In this document: positions 33,986 to 44,720 of the stretch, piece by piece
Layout: every line of letters starts with the position of its first letter
Numbering within the stretch: position 1 is the first letter of the stretch
Origin: Planctomycetota bacterium
Lineage (GTDB): Bacteria > Planctomycetota > Planctomycetia > Planctomycetales > Planctomycetaceae
Length of the DNA: 64,000 nucleotides
Reading direction: 5' to 3'
NCBI GenBank assembly: GCA_014584345.1
Contig: JACTNB010000033.1
Location: 186,001 to 250,000 of the forward strand
Made by a program: the position numbers and the translations under genes
The notes under the pieces: generated by a model
What the model was told of the DNA's origin: nothing
Databases searched by the model: none
What the model saw: the letters and a program-made list of their open reading frames with translations, nothing else

Positions 33986-35407
33986 GTGGACATTCCCGTG
34001 AATTACCTCCCCCGCAGAGAGTTGCTCCAACGCACCGGAACGGGACTGGGACTGCTGGCCCTCCCGGCGTTATTGCAGGCCGAACAACCGCCCCCGCCGG
34101 CGGCGGTCAACCCGCTGACTCCCCGTCCGCCGCACTTTGTTCCCCGCGTCAAGCACATCATTCACATTTACTTGAATGGGGGCCCTTCGCAGGTTGACAC
34201 CTGGGATCCGAAACCGGAACTGACGAAGTGGGGCGGCAAGAAACTGCCGACCGGGAATCTGACGACGGAACGCGAGACAGGAGTGGCCCTGGCCTCCCCC
34301 TTTAAGTTCGCACAGTACGGCGAGAGCGGACTGTGGTGCAGCGAAGTCTTTCAGGAGACAGCCAGACGCCATGCGGATCGTCTCTGCGTGATCCGCTCGA
34401 TGCATGCGAACACGCCGAATCACGAACAGAGTATGCGGTTGATGAATACGGGAGACGAACGACTGTCGCGGCCGAGTTATGGTTCCTGGTTGACTTATGG
34501 CCTGGGCTGCGAGAACCAGAACCTGCCAGGCTTTGTCGCAATGTGCCCCGGGTTGCCCGTGGCCGATTCCTCGAACTGGCGCAGCGCCTTTCTGCCGGGC
34601 ATTTACCAGGGAACCTATCTCGACACCCGTAAGACAAACGTAACCGAACTGATTGCCAACATTCAAAGTCCCCGCACATCAGCAGCCGACCAGCGACGGC
34701 AACTGGATCTGCTGGCACGCCTGAATCGCGCGCATCAGGTTACACGAGCCGAGGACGCAAATCTGGAAGCGCGGATTCAATCGTTCGAGCTGGCCTATCG
34801 GATGCAGATGGAAGCAACCGACGCCCTCGATATCACCAGGGAATCAAAGGCGACCCAGGAGCTGTACCAAGCCGACAAGGTGCATGGTCGTCAACTCTTA
34901 ATCGCGCGGCGGCTGATCGAACGGGGAGTGCGCGTGGTGCAATGTTACCACGGAGACGTGCAGCCCTGGGATTCGCATTCGAATATCGCCGAGGAACACC
35001 GTCGGTTAGGCCGGGAGGCCGATGAACCAATTGCCGCGCTACTTACCGACCTGGCCCAGCGTGGATTGCTCGAAGAAACTCTGATTCTCTGCGGCGGTGA
35101 ATTCGGACGCACGCCCGGTGTGGAGATTCCCATCGGTGGGGGAGAGCCGACTGGCCGCGATCACAATCATCACGGTTACTCGATCTGGCTTGCCGGGGGT
35201 GGGGTGAAGGGAGGGCTCGCTTATGGATCGACGGACGAATTCGGCTACCGCGCTATCGAGAACCGCGTTCATGTTCGCGACCTGCACGCCACCCTGCTCC
35301 ACCTGATGGGATTCGACCATCACTTACTGACTTACCACCATTCCGGGCTCGACTACCGCCTCACCGGCGTCGAAGGGGCGAACGTCGTAACGGGTATTCT
35401 GGCCTGA
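33986..35407 (+). CDS. DUF1501 protein (second copy)
   Basis: About 473 residues. No ATG lies before the signal, so I use the GTG at 33986; a GTG at 33998 is equally possible. The signal (LPRRELLQRTGTGLGLLALP) is a twin-arginine type. GGPSQVDTWDPKP, GRDHNHHGYS, GGEFGRTPG and SHSNIAEEHRR are the family's metal and conserved phrases. It follows the PSCyt1 gene after 32 bases and should share its message. It ends near a convergent GNAT gene. The function of the family is unknown. Confidence 0.88.
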   Translation: MDIPVNYLPRRELLQRTGTGLGLLALPALLQAEQPPPPAAVNPLTPRPPHFVPRVKHIIHIYLNGGPSQVDTWDPKPELTKWGGKKLPTGNLTTERETGVALASPFKFAQYGESGLWCSEVFQETARRHADRLCVIRSMHANTPNHEQSMRLMNTGDERLSRPSYGSWLTYGLGCENQNLPGFVAMCPGLPVADSSNWRSAFLPGIYQGTYLDTRKTNVTELIANIQSPRTSAADQRRQLDLLARLNRAHQVTRAEDANLEARIQSFELAYRMQMEATDALDITRESKATQELYQADKVHGRQLLIARRLIERGVRVVQCYHGDVQPWDSHSNIAEEHRRLGREADEPIAALLTDLAQRGLLEETLILCGGEFGRTPGVEIPIGGGEPTGRDHNHHGYSIWLAGGGVKGGLAYGSTDEFGYRAIENRVHVRDLHATLLHLMGFDHHLLTYHHSGLDYRLTGVEGANVVTGILA

Positions 35408-35636
35408 CTGCCGCCACGAAAACCGCATCCCTTTCAGGCAAGCCCCCCGCGTGCAGAAATTAGCCGCGCCCGTCAGGAAGCGGACCACGTGGGGGCACCA
35501 CCACAATGGCACTCGTTCTAAACGGAGTCTACTTTTGTGGACCTCTGCGCAAAGCAGGCAGATCATGCCTGGCCCACTTCCTGGCTGGCGCGGCAAGCCA
35601 ACAAGAATCGCCGGCATTGCGTAGCAACTCAAGCTC

Positions 35637-35660
35637 GGTACGCAGAGCGTACCCTGCGGG
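35637..35660 (+). repeat. Palindromic repeat, copy 4
   Basis: GGTACGC AGA GCGTACC followed by CTGCGGG. It lies in the 260-base gap between convergent genes, ending 8 bases before the stop of the GNAT gene. Confidence 0.75.
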
Positions 35661-35667
35661 GAGGTAA

Positions 35668-36600
35668 TCAGGCGGACTCGGGGAGAAACGTGGGGAAGAC
35701 AATTCCGGAGCCAGCGGGAGATTCCCCGTGCACCTGGGACACGTGGAGTTCAATGTTCCGGGCGCCCCAGCGATAGAGTGTTGAAACGAGTGTCGAGGCG
35801 GATGCCGGAACCAGCAGTACATACGTCGAACCACGTAATTCGTCCAGTGCCTGCCACACCATCGCCAGAGCCGTTTCTTCGTCGGTTGTTGCCCCCGGCC
35901 CCAGCATCTGCATGGCAGGGTTCAGGCTGACAACGAGAACCCCCTTGATGGAACCATCGGCCGCTTCGCTGACCCAGACTTTCCAGTTGCCGACGGCGTT
36001 CTCCAGAAAAAATCTGTAGTCCCGCTCGCGCCGGAGAGACTGCAGGGAGGCTTCAAAGTCTGCCAGTCGAGCCGCTTCATCGGGGCGCGCGGGCCGAATG
36101 GAATCGATGTTCGGCGGCGCGGGGATTCCCAGGCCGTCGGGAGGAATGGTCAACAATAAATCCTGAAAGATCGATTGAGGCACGAAGCCCAGCTTCGTGT
36201 AGAGCGAGTAGGAGTCAAGATTCAGCAGGCTCGATACCAGCCGCGTCGGTTTTCGGGCGGCCGCGGCACGTCGCAATGTCTCTTCCATCAAGGCCCGGGC
36301 CACGCCTCGACCGCCCGCAAGTGATGAAGTGGCCACAATCCCCACTGCATGGTGTGTCTCTCTGGGATGCACGAAACAGACACCGAGTAACTCTCCCGTA
36401 TGTGCATCCCGGGCCACGATCCCTTCTCCCGGATCGAGCGTTTCGTAAACCTCCGGAAAGATGAGAAACGGATCCGCCCGATCGCCAAACCGCGCCCCCT
36501 GCCCCAACCGCGATTCGTACCAGTTGACCAGCGAGTCGTGAATCAATGCCGCGATGGCGGGATACTCGTCGCTACGGATGCTGTCGATATGGAAATTCAT
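35668..36600 (-). CDS. Double-GNAT acetyltransferase family protein
   Basis: 310 residues. The first half (1-160) is a GNAT domain with the acetyl-CoA loop of the SLAGGRGVARALMEETLR type near residue 95 and LYTKLGFVP near 130. The second half (about 165-310) starts IRPARPDEAARLADFEAS and looks like a second, degraded GNAT domain. It would transfer an acetyl group to an amine or a protein; the substrate cannot be told. It is encoded on its own, convergent with the DUF1501 gene and 114 bases from the hydrolase gene at 36715. Confidence 0.8.
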   Translation of the reverse strand: MNFHIDSIRSDEYPAIAALIHDSLVNWYESRLGQGARFGDRADPFLIFPEVYETLDPGEGIVARDAHTGELLGVCFVHPRETHHAVGIVATSSLAGGRGVARALMEETLRRAAAARKPTRLVSSLLNLDSYSLYTKLGFVPQSIFQDLLLTIPPDGLGIPAPPNIDSIRPARPDEAARLADFEASLQSLRRERDYRFFLENAVGNWKVWVSEAADGSIKGVLVVSLNPAMQMLGPGATTDEETALAMVWQALDELRGSTYVLLVPASASTLVSTLYRWGARNIELHVSQVHGESPAGSGIVFPTFLPESA

Positions 36601-36714
36601 AAATAACCCTCTACTGATGATTTAAGCCACTTTCAGATCCACGGACAAAGATCCTGACAGAAAAACCGCAACGAGCGTCATCGATCATGCGGATATTCGA
36701 TGTGCAGGAACGGA

Positions 36715-38760
36715 CTACTCCCCGGTTTTCCAATAGTCCCGTTGCGAGGCAGTGCGGATCAATTTCAAGGCGTCTTCCGGGAGCAGGTATCCCTCGGCTT
36801 GCAATCGGAGCGTGGCCTGCGTGTACGCGTTGAGGTAAATCGCCTGAGTGGGATAACGTTCGAGGATCGCGGCACGGGGATCCTGTTTCGTTTGTCGCTC
36901 GGTCACATCGAGTGGAAACGGCAGGTAACTCCCTTCGTGATCGGTCAGCATGTCTTCTGCCCCAAATTCCGGAGCACGCAGGTTCCAGCCACAGTATGTC
37001 CCCAGGGGAACGGAGACATCGGGGAGACGAATGCCCGCCAGTTCGTTTCCATCCGCGTCGACTTGGGGAACCAGGGTGCGATACGGTTCGCCGAGTTTGG
37101 GAGGAACGAAATCGGCGATCCCCTCCTTCCGCCAGCGGGGGCCGAAATCGAGTCGAACCGGAGTATAACAGCCCTGCGGTTTGTTCACGCCGGGTATCGC
37201 GGGAAAGGCGTTGCGAAATTCCGCGACGGTTACCAGAGTTCCGTCTTCCATGCGGGGATAACGGCTTTCAGGAGGAGACACTCCATTGCCGACCCAGCGA
37301 TCCAATGCCACCAGCAGATTCCGCAGAATGGGAGTCCGGTCATCCAGAATGTTGCGTGGTTGTTGACCGACGCCGCGAGTATGGGGCCCCTGCCCCAGGT
37401 GTTGCGAACCAGACGTAAGATAGATCCGCACATGGGGATCAACCTCAACATCCCGCCTGCCCTCGACATCCGTGTGCAACAGCGAGGCTCCGCGGGCCCA
37501 GTATTCCGTGGAAGACTGCACATAAAAGATTTTCGGCAGATGCCCGCTCTCGCGCAGCGTGGCCAGGATCTCTCCCGTCTGGCCGGTCACGGGATCGTAC
37601 TGGGGAACGGTGTGGAATGGGAATTCCTCGGAGGGTGTCAGATTCTCACGATGTGGAGACCCATAGCGCGTGGCCAGCCCGAACCGGCTGTTGAACAGAC
37701 CTCGCCCCGCGCCTGCCACATGGATGAGAGCACCATCGAACACAAGACGATTCCGGGGATCGGCATTGAGCCCCGCATATAGAAAATAATTGCAGAGTCT
37801 ACCCGATTGCGATATTCCGAACAGATAGGCGTGCTCCACGGACTCATGCAGGGGGCTTTCCTCGCTGTAGCGCAGAAAGGAGACTGCGTCCCGGATGGCA
37901 GCTGGGCCTAAACCGGCAACTCGGGGAGCCTGGGCCGTGTACACCACATCGTAAAGCCAGCCCGGCTTCAATCCCGCGGGAAGATAAATGCTCTTGGGAT
38001 CTGGTAACAAGCGGCCATCTTCCCAGCGAGCAAAGGCCCATTGATCGCGGGGGACAATTTCCCCTGGCGCGGAACGCCTGGGCCGCATCGTGAGGGTCGC
38101 CTGGGGGTCGTGAATGTCGACGCTGCCATAGGCGTTTGCAATGCCCCAGGGGCTCCAGCCGAAGGTCCAACTGCTGGTCGGCTCATCGACCGATACTTCA
38201 ATATGAACCTGTCCCGTAACTGGTCCCGTCTCCTGCCGGGCCACCGGTAGGCCGACGCGCAATCGGTCGCGGCCATCCTCCATCACGTCCCCATTCCATC
38301 CACACCAGAAGACCGAATACCCCCGATGCATCAGAAAACCATCTCCGGCATGTTCCAGGCCGAGGGGGACATTCGTCATTTCCGCCCCGTTGAAGGTCCA
38401 CAGAGCCAACAGGTTTCCTCGATTGTTGACGTCGTAAAGCAAGCGGCGATTGCCTCGGAGTGGGTCGACCGGCTTGAGCAAGACAAAGTCGGACCAATAC
38501 TCCACTTTCCCCCGATCATTGCGCGACGCAAGTTGCAAGTCGGCAATGTGCTGATTCCGCAAGGCGTGAGGATCAACCTCCGCGTAAAACCGACCACGCA
38601 GCACTTCGTACGGCCCGACAGCCCCAAAAGATCTCCCCTCCGCGAACGGCCGCCTTTGCGTGACTTCCATCCGCACGACTTCCGCATGAGCTTGTCCCGT
38701 TTCCGTGACGAAAGCGACCGGAAAGAACAACAATAGCAAAGTCCATCTCAGGTGTGACAT
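36715..38760 (-). CDS. Large exported alpha/beta hydrolase-domain protein
   Basis: 681 residues with a signal peptide at 1-26 (LLLLFFPVAFVTETGQAHA). The nucleophile elbow is probably FGISQSGR near residue 325, inside a core that runs through WLYDVVYTAQAPRVAGLG and LVFDGALIHVAGAG. This layout matches a planctomycete/proteobacterial family of alpha/beta hydrolase-domain proteins whose N-terminal 250 residues are a beta-rich domain. An esterase-type activity in the periplasm is likely; the substrate is not known. It is a single gene with no clear partner. Confidence 0.75.
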   Translation of the reverse strand: MSHLRWTLLLLFFPVAFVTETGQAHAEVVRMEVTQRRPFAEGRSFGAVGPYEVLRGRFYAEVDPHALRNQHIADLQLASRNDRGKVEYWSDFVLLKPVDPLRGNRRLLYDVNNRGNLLALWTFNGAEMTNVPLGLEHAGDGFLMHRGYSVFWCGWNGDVMEDGRDRLRVGLPVARQETGPVTGQVHIEVSVDEPTSSWTFGWSPWGIANAYGSVDIHDPQATLTMRPRRSAPGEIVPRDQWAFARWEDGRLLPDPKSIYLPAGLKPGWLYDVVYTAQAPRVAGLGPAAIRDAVSFLRYSEESPLHESVEHAYLFGISQSGRLCNYFLYAGLNADPRNRLVFDGALIHVAGAGRGLFNSRFGLATRYGSPHRENLTPSEEFPFHTVPQYDPVTGQTGEILATLRESGHLPKIFYVQSSTEYWARGASLLHTDVEGRRDVEVDPHVRIYLTSGSQHLGQGPHTRGVGQQPRNILDDRTPILRNLLVALDRWVGNGVSPPESRYPRMEDGTLVTVAEFRNAFPAIPGVNKPQGCYTPVRLDFGPRWRKEGIADFVPPKLGEPYRTLVPQVDADGNELAGIRLPDVSVPLGTYCGWNLRAPEFGAEDMLTDHEGSYLPFPLDVTERQTKQDPRAAILERYPTQAIYLNAYTQATLRLQAEGYLLPEDALKLIRTASQRDYWKTGE

Positions 38761-38998
38761 TCTTGAATTCCGTATTCAGCACCACGATTGATAGTCGCAA
38801 CAGAGCCCGCGGCCGCCCTAATCCGCAGCAGCCGATGTACCAGCCCGACATTATAACGACGATGCGATATCACGTCGCTCAACAAGGCAATCACATGAAT
38901 TCAAGCCTGTTTTCCTGTAAGATAACGCAGTCAATTGCTGAAACGCCAGCTTGCCATCTGTCGATAGAATCATATGGTCCGAGACTGGCGCGCATTGT

Positions 38999-41900
38999 TT
39001 AGAAGAGTGTCCCTTCCGGAGAGGCCGGGACCATGGGGGTCAGTTTGATCGCATGAATGGCGAATGCAGATTGGGAGCCGAGGAACAGCGAGTTCTTGTT
39101 AGGGATGTCCCAGAATTTTGTAGAGAGTTGCTCCGGCGTTCCCTGCCAGTCGATGACTTTCTCCGCATCGCAGAAGACGCGAACTCCGCCTTTACGGATC
39201 TCAATCTTCACCTTTTTACGGTCATTCAGCGGTAACCGGTCACCGGGATTCCGAGTGCTGTTTTCCTTCGCCCCCTTACCGTCGATATCGTTGATGCCCC
39301 ACAGATGAGGAGGCGAATAGGAGTCCATATGTACGGTTCCCTGCCGGCCTCCGAATAGAAATCCGAAGACCAGACCGGTGCCCCCGTTCTGTTTTCGTTC
39401 CAGTTCCAACTCCACATCGTATTCGTCGGGAACCGTGGTGGTGAAAGGCAGATAGAGCCGCGGGGGCGGTTGCCGCGGGATCTCGACAGGGGTCAACAGG
39501 ATGCCGTTTTCCTTCGTCCATTTCCCGGACACCACATCGCGTTTCACGTCGATCGCGGCAAGGAGGTTAATTGTATCGGCCTCCTCAACAACAGTTCGAG
39601 TTGTGGCCTTGTCGATGACCATATACTCGATGTCCTTGAACTGCACGGCACCCTTGTTGACCCACATTCCTCCAAGTCCCGGGACAGCTGGGTGAGGAAT
39701 TTTTGAGCTATTCACCCGTCGGCCAGCGATATACGTGATGATTTCGTCATCGACAGCAGCAAATGCGACCTCGATCCAAGGGCTCATCTTCGCGACGCGA
39801 TTTTGTTCCGTGAGATTTTTATGATCCCCAGATCGACGGGAAAATAGGCCTACGTCATTCTTATCGTTGATCCAGGTCGTGACACAAATGTTACCGTCTG
39901 TCTGTGAGGTCTTGCCATCCGTATCATCACTACGAAGAAACAACCCAAAACTGCGAGGCTTTTCGAGTTGATTGACACGGCATCTTAAAATGACGTTTGT
40001 TCCTTGAATTTGCGGCAATCGAAGAGTGGACCGGAGTTCCACTGCATCCTCTTTAAGCTCGATACCCTTGAATTCTCCGATGAGATCTTTTGTCAACATA
40101 ATTGACTTCCACTCTCCCGTCGCAAAGGTGTCGTAATCTTTCAGCGGTTCCGGCGTATTGGCTGACTCAGAGTTCGATGGATCCGTAAGCTGTCCTTGGG
40201 AGATCCGCTCTGGCATAGTGGGGAATTCGCTTGACGGCCAAATTTTTATGGAATCGAAGTCTGCTTGTGCGCCGGGTTTCCCATGGATGCCAAGTGCCCA
40301 ACCCAGGTCTGTCAGCTTCGATTGCCAGACGATCGGATTACAAACTGCCACGCCATTGACATAGACCTCCAACAGTTGCCCTCGAGCGATCACCAACAGT
40401 TGATTGGGCTCCGTTCCTTTCTTGATGGCCGGATGAACAATGGTTGAAAAAACCCGATCATCACTCCCTCCCAGCGGAAGGATCCGGAGTGTTCCATCCC
40501 AGCCGATCACAAACTCGACACCAGTTCGAACGGCAGCGGGATTCATACGCTGGGCACGGGGTCCAGACGGTTGACGCTGTCCGCTGGTGGGGTCCGTTAA
40601 CAGAAAACTCCAACCTTCAACATTCTGACCGCTGAGCTTCGCCTCCACCAGACAGGCGACATCCGAACGCCTTCCAGCGAAACGAAGTTCTTTGACGAAC
40701 TGCACATCCCCCGTGTTGATATGCAGACTTCCGAAACCATCCCGAATCCGACAAGTCACATCTCCATCGGAATCGATGAAGTTGCGGTTGGAGATAAAAT
40801 TGTCCTCCCAGATCGGACTATCGGCAGGCAGAATTGGTGCCGTGATTTTTCCCGCTTGTATCTCAACGTGGGACCAACTCGGAGGATTTGTTGGCGTGAA
40901 TCGAGAGACACTCTCGGGTGTCGGGTCAGAATCACTTGCAGGAGCGATATCAACTCTCTTCGGTGTCGGCAGGATTGGAGATTGTTTACGCCCCTCGATA
41001 TTGATGCGCCAAATCCGAACATCTCCCTTGGACTCGCCCGCGGCTGCAATCAAGTCACCTCCCGGTTGGAATTCGATGTCGGTCGTTTTCTTCCAGTCGA
41101 CCTCAAGCGTTGACAGCAGTTTGCCAGTCGCTGTGTCCCACAACTGGATTGCCTGTCCTTCATGTCCCGTGGCGAGGATGCGGCCGTCGTCGGAGAAACT
41201 GATTGCGTGGACTTCGCCAGCTGTTGTGTTCCGCAGCACTTCCTTTTTCTCGGCCGTGTTGTAAATCAGAAATCCATTGGGCGCGCCACCCGCCAGGATG
41301 GGCTGGTTGGAAGCAAAAGCAACAGCATGAATGGCGTACTGACTGCCTCGGGGCTGAACAAGATCGACAAGTGGATTTCCGTTTGAGGCGTCGCGAAGTT
41401 TCAATTCTCCACGAAAGCCGCTGGTTACAAACTGCTTGCCATCCGGGGAAACGGCGACTGCGGTGATGCGAGACGAGTCTACTGACGGAGTCGAAGCGAC
41501 TTTCATTGAGGCGAGGTTGTAGATCATCAGCCCGCCCCACTGCCAGGTTTTGAAGGACATCGAATTCGAAACGCTGCTTTTGCTCGAACCGGGGCGTGAC
41601 GACATGCGTTCGTAGCTTTCCTCCATTCGAGCAATTGAATCGTCAGGCATTGTGCCTCCCAGTCCACCAACGAGGGAACTGCCGTCCGGTGAAAAGGCGA
41701 GGCTGCAAACCGCCTTGGAGTCGTTGACGGAGAACACTTGCGACCAATCGCTGGTGTTCCAGGCGACAGCGGTGCCGGAGCGTTGTCTTCCGGAATTAGC
41801 CCGGTTCGTATCGCCGGTCGCCAGCATCGTACCGTCCGGGGAATAGGCGACGCACAATACTGGAGTTTCAAATCCACCGAGCGTATAAATCAATGCACCG

Positions 41901-43804
41901 TCCTGTGGGTTCCAGACTTTTACCGAAGTTCCCTCATTCGCCGCGGCAAGCCTGGTGCCATCGGGTGAGAACGCGAGATCCCAGACGACTTTCGGATCGG
42001 AATTTAAGGTCTGGACAAGTTCTATCCCGAGAATCTTAAGTTCGGAGATCGATTCCGGTGTGGGGTCTCCAGGCATCAGGAGACGTACTTCATTTCCCAG
42101 GCGGGTTACCCGCAGGGCGAGTGTGTCCTTTCGCTTGAGTTCGAACGATTTTTCAACCGGGACTTCCAACCCCTCGTAAGTGACGAACAGACTTTGCGGA
42201 CCGGGAGCAACCTTGATGGACTTGCCGTCGTTGTCCGCTGTGATCGTCTCACCCTCGAAGGTGATTTGCAGGGAGGGGTCGAGAATCTCGATCTGAACAT
42301 ATCCATGTTTTGTTTGCAGCAGGATGACGCTGAGTAGAATCAGCAGCATAACGGTAGACAATCCAATCGCTGTTTTCCAAAGCGGCGAAAGACCTTTCCG
42401 GGTTTTCAGTTTCTTCTTGTCAAATGACTTTTTTACAGGGTTCTGCGATTTGGATGGTCCAAATAAAACCGTCAGTCCGCCTGCGGAGATATCTGAATCG
42501 GAAGTGTCCTCCGCGGGCGCGACGATCGGGTTAGGCCCCGTATTGCCGGCCCGTCGCATGAAGTCTGTCAACGCCTGTGCGAATTCAGCCATTGTCTGGT
42601 AGCGATCCTTTGGTTGCTTGGACATTGCCTTGAGGCAAATTGCTTCCAATACAGGATCGAGCCCGGGGCGATATTTCGAAGGCGGGACTGGTTGATCCCG
42701 AACTATCGCCGCCAGCACTTCAGCAATGCCTCCCTGAAAAGGGCGTTGACAACTAAGCATCTCATAAAGGATGACGCCCAGGCTGTAGATGTCTGAGTGT
42801 GGACCAATTTTGTCGACTTCTCCCTTCGCCTGCTCGGGGGGCATGTAGACAGGCGTGCCCATGATCTGACCTTCCTGGGTCAGTTGCACATCGTTCGGCT
42901 CATCCCGGCGCGCCAGGCCGAAGTCCATAACCACGGGTTCCTTGGACTTGCGGTCAATCATGATGTTGTCGGGTTTTAAGTCGCGATGGATCACGTTCTC
43001 GTGGTGCGCAGTTGCAAGTCCCAGTGCGACTTTTCGGACAATACTCGCGATCTGTTTTTCTGAAAGGGGTTTTTTGACACTGATGAAAGACGAAAGCGGG
43101 AGTCCGTCGATGAATGCCATCGCGATAAAGGGCTGTCCTTCAACTTCCCCGATCTCAAAGATCGGACAGATGTTGACGTGACGCAAAGCGGCCGTGGCGC
43201 GGGCCTCTCTGAGGAAACGATCGCGAAGTTCTTGTGTCCCCAACGAGGAAGCATGGGGAACCTTTATCGCAACGTCGCGTTCAAGTTGAGGATCGTATGC
43301 ATGGTACACGATCCCGAAGCCTCCCTTGCCGAGAACCCGTTTCACCGTGAACTTGCCAAAGAATTCAACAGGCTGCTGAATGGACGGTGTCCGCTTCACG
43401 TGTCCCGTGCGAGAGGATTCAGCGGAAGGACTGTCGACGGACACAGTCTCAACAATCGATGGTGGAGTCTCTGGAAGGTTTCCGACGCGCGTCTTCGACG
43501 ATTCGTCGACTGCTCCGGATCGCTTGGCGGAATCCCTGAAAACCTGTTCGATGATGGCCGTGTCCTCGGGAAACCGAGTCTGGTATGCCGCCGGACTTGG
43601 CGCTTTGCCGACGCGACCCAGCAATTCGAGTTCGATAGCCAGCAATGCCCTCAGCAGGCTTGCACGCTCGGGACCGGCGGCGTTGCGGATAAACTCTTCG
43701 ATGCGCGGATTTTTCCCGGCCTGAAGTGCCTCTTCGAACTGATCGCAGATCAGATCCACCTGCCTCGCGGCGGAAAACGGAAGCGAGTGGCCGTCTGCTG
43801 TCAT
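38999..43804 (-). CDS. Transmembrane Ser/Thr kinase with WD40 blades and C-terminal concanavalin-like domains
   Basis: 1601 residues. The kinase domain lies at about 151-415: LGKGGFGIVYHAY, K171 (VAIKVPH), HRDLKPDN with D265, DFG with D284, DIYSLGVILYEML. A membrane helix follows near residue 475 (LSTVMLLILLSVILLQ). The outer part starts with WD40 blades (about 590-950, e.g. AFSPDGTRLAAANEG) and continues with at least three concanavalin/DUF1080-like segments (about 985-1160, 1200-1390 and 1420-1600). An ECF sigma gene at 43926 lies just upstream in the same direction, so the two are probably one unit. I infer surface sensing coupled to phosphorylation and sigma-factor control. Confidence 0.9.
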   Translation of the reverse strand: MTADGHSLPFSAARQVDLICDQFEEALQAGKNPRIEEFIRNAAGPERASLLRALLAIELELLGRVGKAPSPAAYQTRFPEDTAIIEQVFRDSAKRSGAVDESSKTRVGNLPETPPSIVETVSVDSPSAESSRTGHVKRTPSIQQPVEFFGKFTVKRVLGKGGFGIVYHAYDPQLERDVAIKVPHASSLGTQELRDRFLREARATAALRHVNICPIFEIGEVEGQPFIAMAFIDGLPLSSFISVKKPLSEKQIASIVRKVALGLATAHHENVIHRDLKPDNIMIDRKSKEPVVMDFGLARRDEPNDVQLTQEGQIMGTPVYMPPEQAKGEVDKIGPHSDIYSLGVILYEMLSCQRPFQGGIAEVLAAIVRDQPVPPSKYRPGLDPVLEAICLKAMSKQPKDRYQTMAEFAQALTDFMRRAGNTGPNPIVAPAEDTSDSDISAGGLTVLFGPSKSQNPVKKSFDKKKLKTRKGLSPLWKTAIGLSTVMLLILLSVILLQTKHGYVQIEILDPSLQITFEGETITADNDGKSIKVAPGPQSLFVTYEGLEVPVEKSFELKRKDTLALRVTRLGNEVRLLMPGDPTPESISELKILGIELVQTLNSDPKVVWDLAFSPDGTRLAAANEGTSVKVWNPQDGALIYTLGGFETPVLCVAYSPDGTMLATGDTNRANSGRQRSGTAVAWNTSDWSQVFSVNDSKAVCSLAFSPDGSSLVGGLGGTMPDDSIARMEESYERMSSRPGSSKSSVSNSMSFKTWQWGGLMIYNLASMKVASTPSVDSSRITAVAVSPDGKQFVTSGFRGELKLRDASNGNPLVDLVQPRGSQYAIHAVAFASNQPILAGGAPNGFLIYNTAEKKEVLRNTTAGEVHAISFSDDGRILATGHEGQAIQLWDTATGKLLSTLEVDWKKTTDIEFQPGGDLIAAAGESKGDVRIWRINIEGRKQSPILPTPKRVDIAPASDSDPTPESVSRFTPTNPPSWSHVEIQAGKITAPILPADSPIWEDNFISNRNFIDSDGDVTCRIRDGFGSLHINTGDVQFVKELRFAGRRSDVACLVEAKLSGQNVEGWSFLLTDPTSGQRQPSGPRAQRMNPAAVRTGVEFVIGWDGTLRILPLGGSDDRVFSTIVHPAIKKGTEPNQLLVIARGQLLEVYVNGVAVCNPIVWQSKLTDLGWALGIHGKPGAQADFDSIKIWPSSEFPTMPERISQGQLTDPSNSESANTPEPLKDYDTFATGEWKSIMLTKDLIGEFKGIELKEDAVELRSTLRLPQIQGTNVILRCRVNQLEKPRSFGLFLRSDDTDGKTSQTDGNICVTTWINDKNDVGLFSRRSGDHKNLTEQNRVAKMSPWIEVAFAAVDDEIITYIAGRRVNSSKIPHPAVPGLGGMWVNKGAVQFKDIEYMVIDKATTRTVVEEADTINLLAAIDVKRDVVSGKWTKENGILLTPVEIPRQPPPRLYLPFTTTVPDEYDVELELERKQNGGTGLVFGFLFGGRQGTVHMDSYSPPHLWGINDIDGKGAKENSTRNPGDRLPLNDRKKVKIEIRKGGVRVFCDAEKVIDWQGTPEQLSTKFWDIPNKNSLFLGSQSAFAIHAIKLTPMVPASPEGTLF

Positions 43805-43925
43805 TTCTGAATTCCTATCTATTTTGAAGAGATAGTTGGGAGACCTATCCCAATGTTCCGATCAGGGCAGGATTCCCTTCACATAATTCCAGAAACGTAA
43901 ACGCAGGCCTCATCGATGCCGAAGG

Positions 43926-44555
43926 TCAGTCGGAGTCGGCATCGCACCAGAGCTTGCGAATGAGACGTAACTTCCGCTCCACGGTACTGATACTGCAATT
44001 CATGGCCGCGGCGATCTCGTCCTGAGTGTGACTCATCAGTTTAAGGACAGCGATCGCACGCAAGTCCTCGTCCAGCCGGAGCAATTGCTCCTCACAGTTT
44101 GCATCGAATTCTTGGCTCGAAATCTGAGCCAGGGCCTGATCCAGTCGGAACGGAACTGCTCCCGTGGGGGCCACTGAGGATTCAACCTGGACTCGTCCCC
44201 CTCCTCGTTTTTGCGTCAGTTCGCGAGCCTGATGTTTGAGTGCCCGCCGGACTGTCATCGTGGTCAATAAACGCCACAGGTTCTCGCGATGAAAGTCTTC
44301 GCTGAAGTTCCCTTTTGTAGCCTGTGTCCAGAGACTCACAAAAACACTCTGGGCGACGTCGTCATGATCGGAAATCCGTTGAGCACGATGAGCCAGAGTC
44401 TGGCGGGCGACTGCCAGAATTCTCGGCGCACAACATTCCCACAACCGCTCAGCAGCGTCCTGATCCCCCTGACGCAACTGCTCGAAAAAAATAGTCACGG
44501 ATCCGAGGCTCTCCGCAGTCAACCGTGATCCTCTGGCGAGACAAAAGGCACTCAC
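43926..44555 (-). CDS. ECF-type sigma factor linked to the kinase
   Basis: 209 residues from the GTG at 44555, or about 190 from the GTG at 44498; the second start suits the family, whose members open close to FFEQLRQGDQDAAERLWE. Region 2 includes RISDHDDVAQSVFVSLWTQ; region 4 includes VLKLMSHTQDEIAAAMNCSISTVERKLRLIRKLW, shown as the helix-turn-helix. These planctomycete factors (often grouped with ECF43-type, kinase-linked sigmas) have no anti-sigma neighbour and are thought to be controlled by a kinase. The kinase gene begins 121 bases downstream. An FHA gene set lies divergently at 44721. Confidence 0.88.
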   Translation of the reverse strand: MSAFCLARGSRLTAESLGSVTIFFEQLRQGDQDAAERLWECCAPRILAVARQTLAHRAQRISDHDDVAQSVFVSLWTQATKGNFSEDFHRENLWRLLTTMTVRRALKHQARELTQKRGGGRVQVESSVAPTGAVPFRLDQALAQISSQEFDANCEEQLLRLDEDLRAIAVLKLMSHTQDEIAAAMNCSISTVERKLRLIRKLWCDADSD

Positions 44556-44720
44556 ACTTTCAACACTAGAACTTGTACAGGTATGATACAGTACAGGATG
44601 AGAAACTGCAAACTTCGGTTTGGAAACTAATTTTTTGAAGGTTGGCCAGTCGAATTCGGGATAGTTTCAATGAACCCATCATCTCGAACCTATTCGTACT
44701 AGAAATCCAGGGAGATTAAT

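Noticed and set aside
36700..37782. Plus-strand frame of 360 codons over the alpha/beta hydrolase gene
   Set aside because: It is a shadow of the minus-strand gene, which has a signal peptide and a nucleophile elbow.
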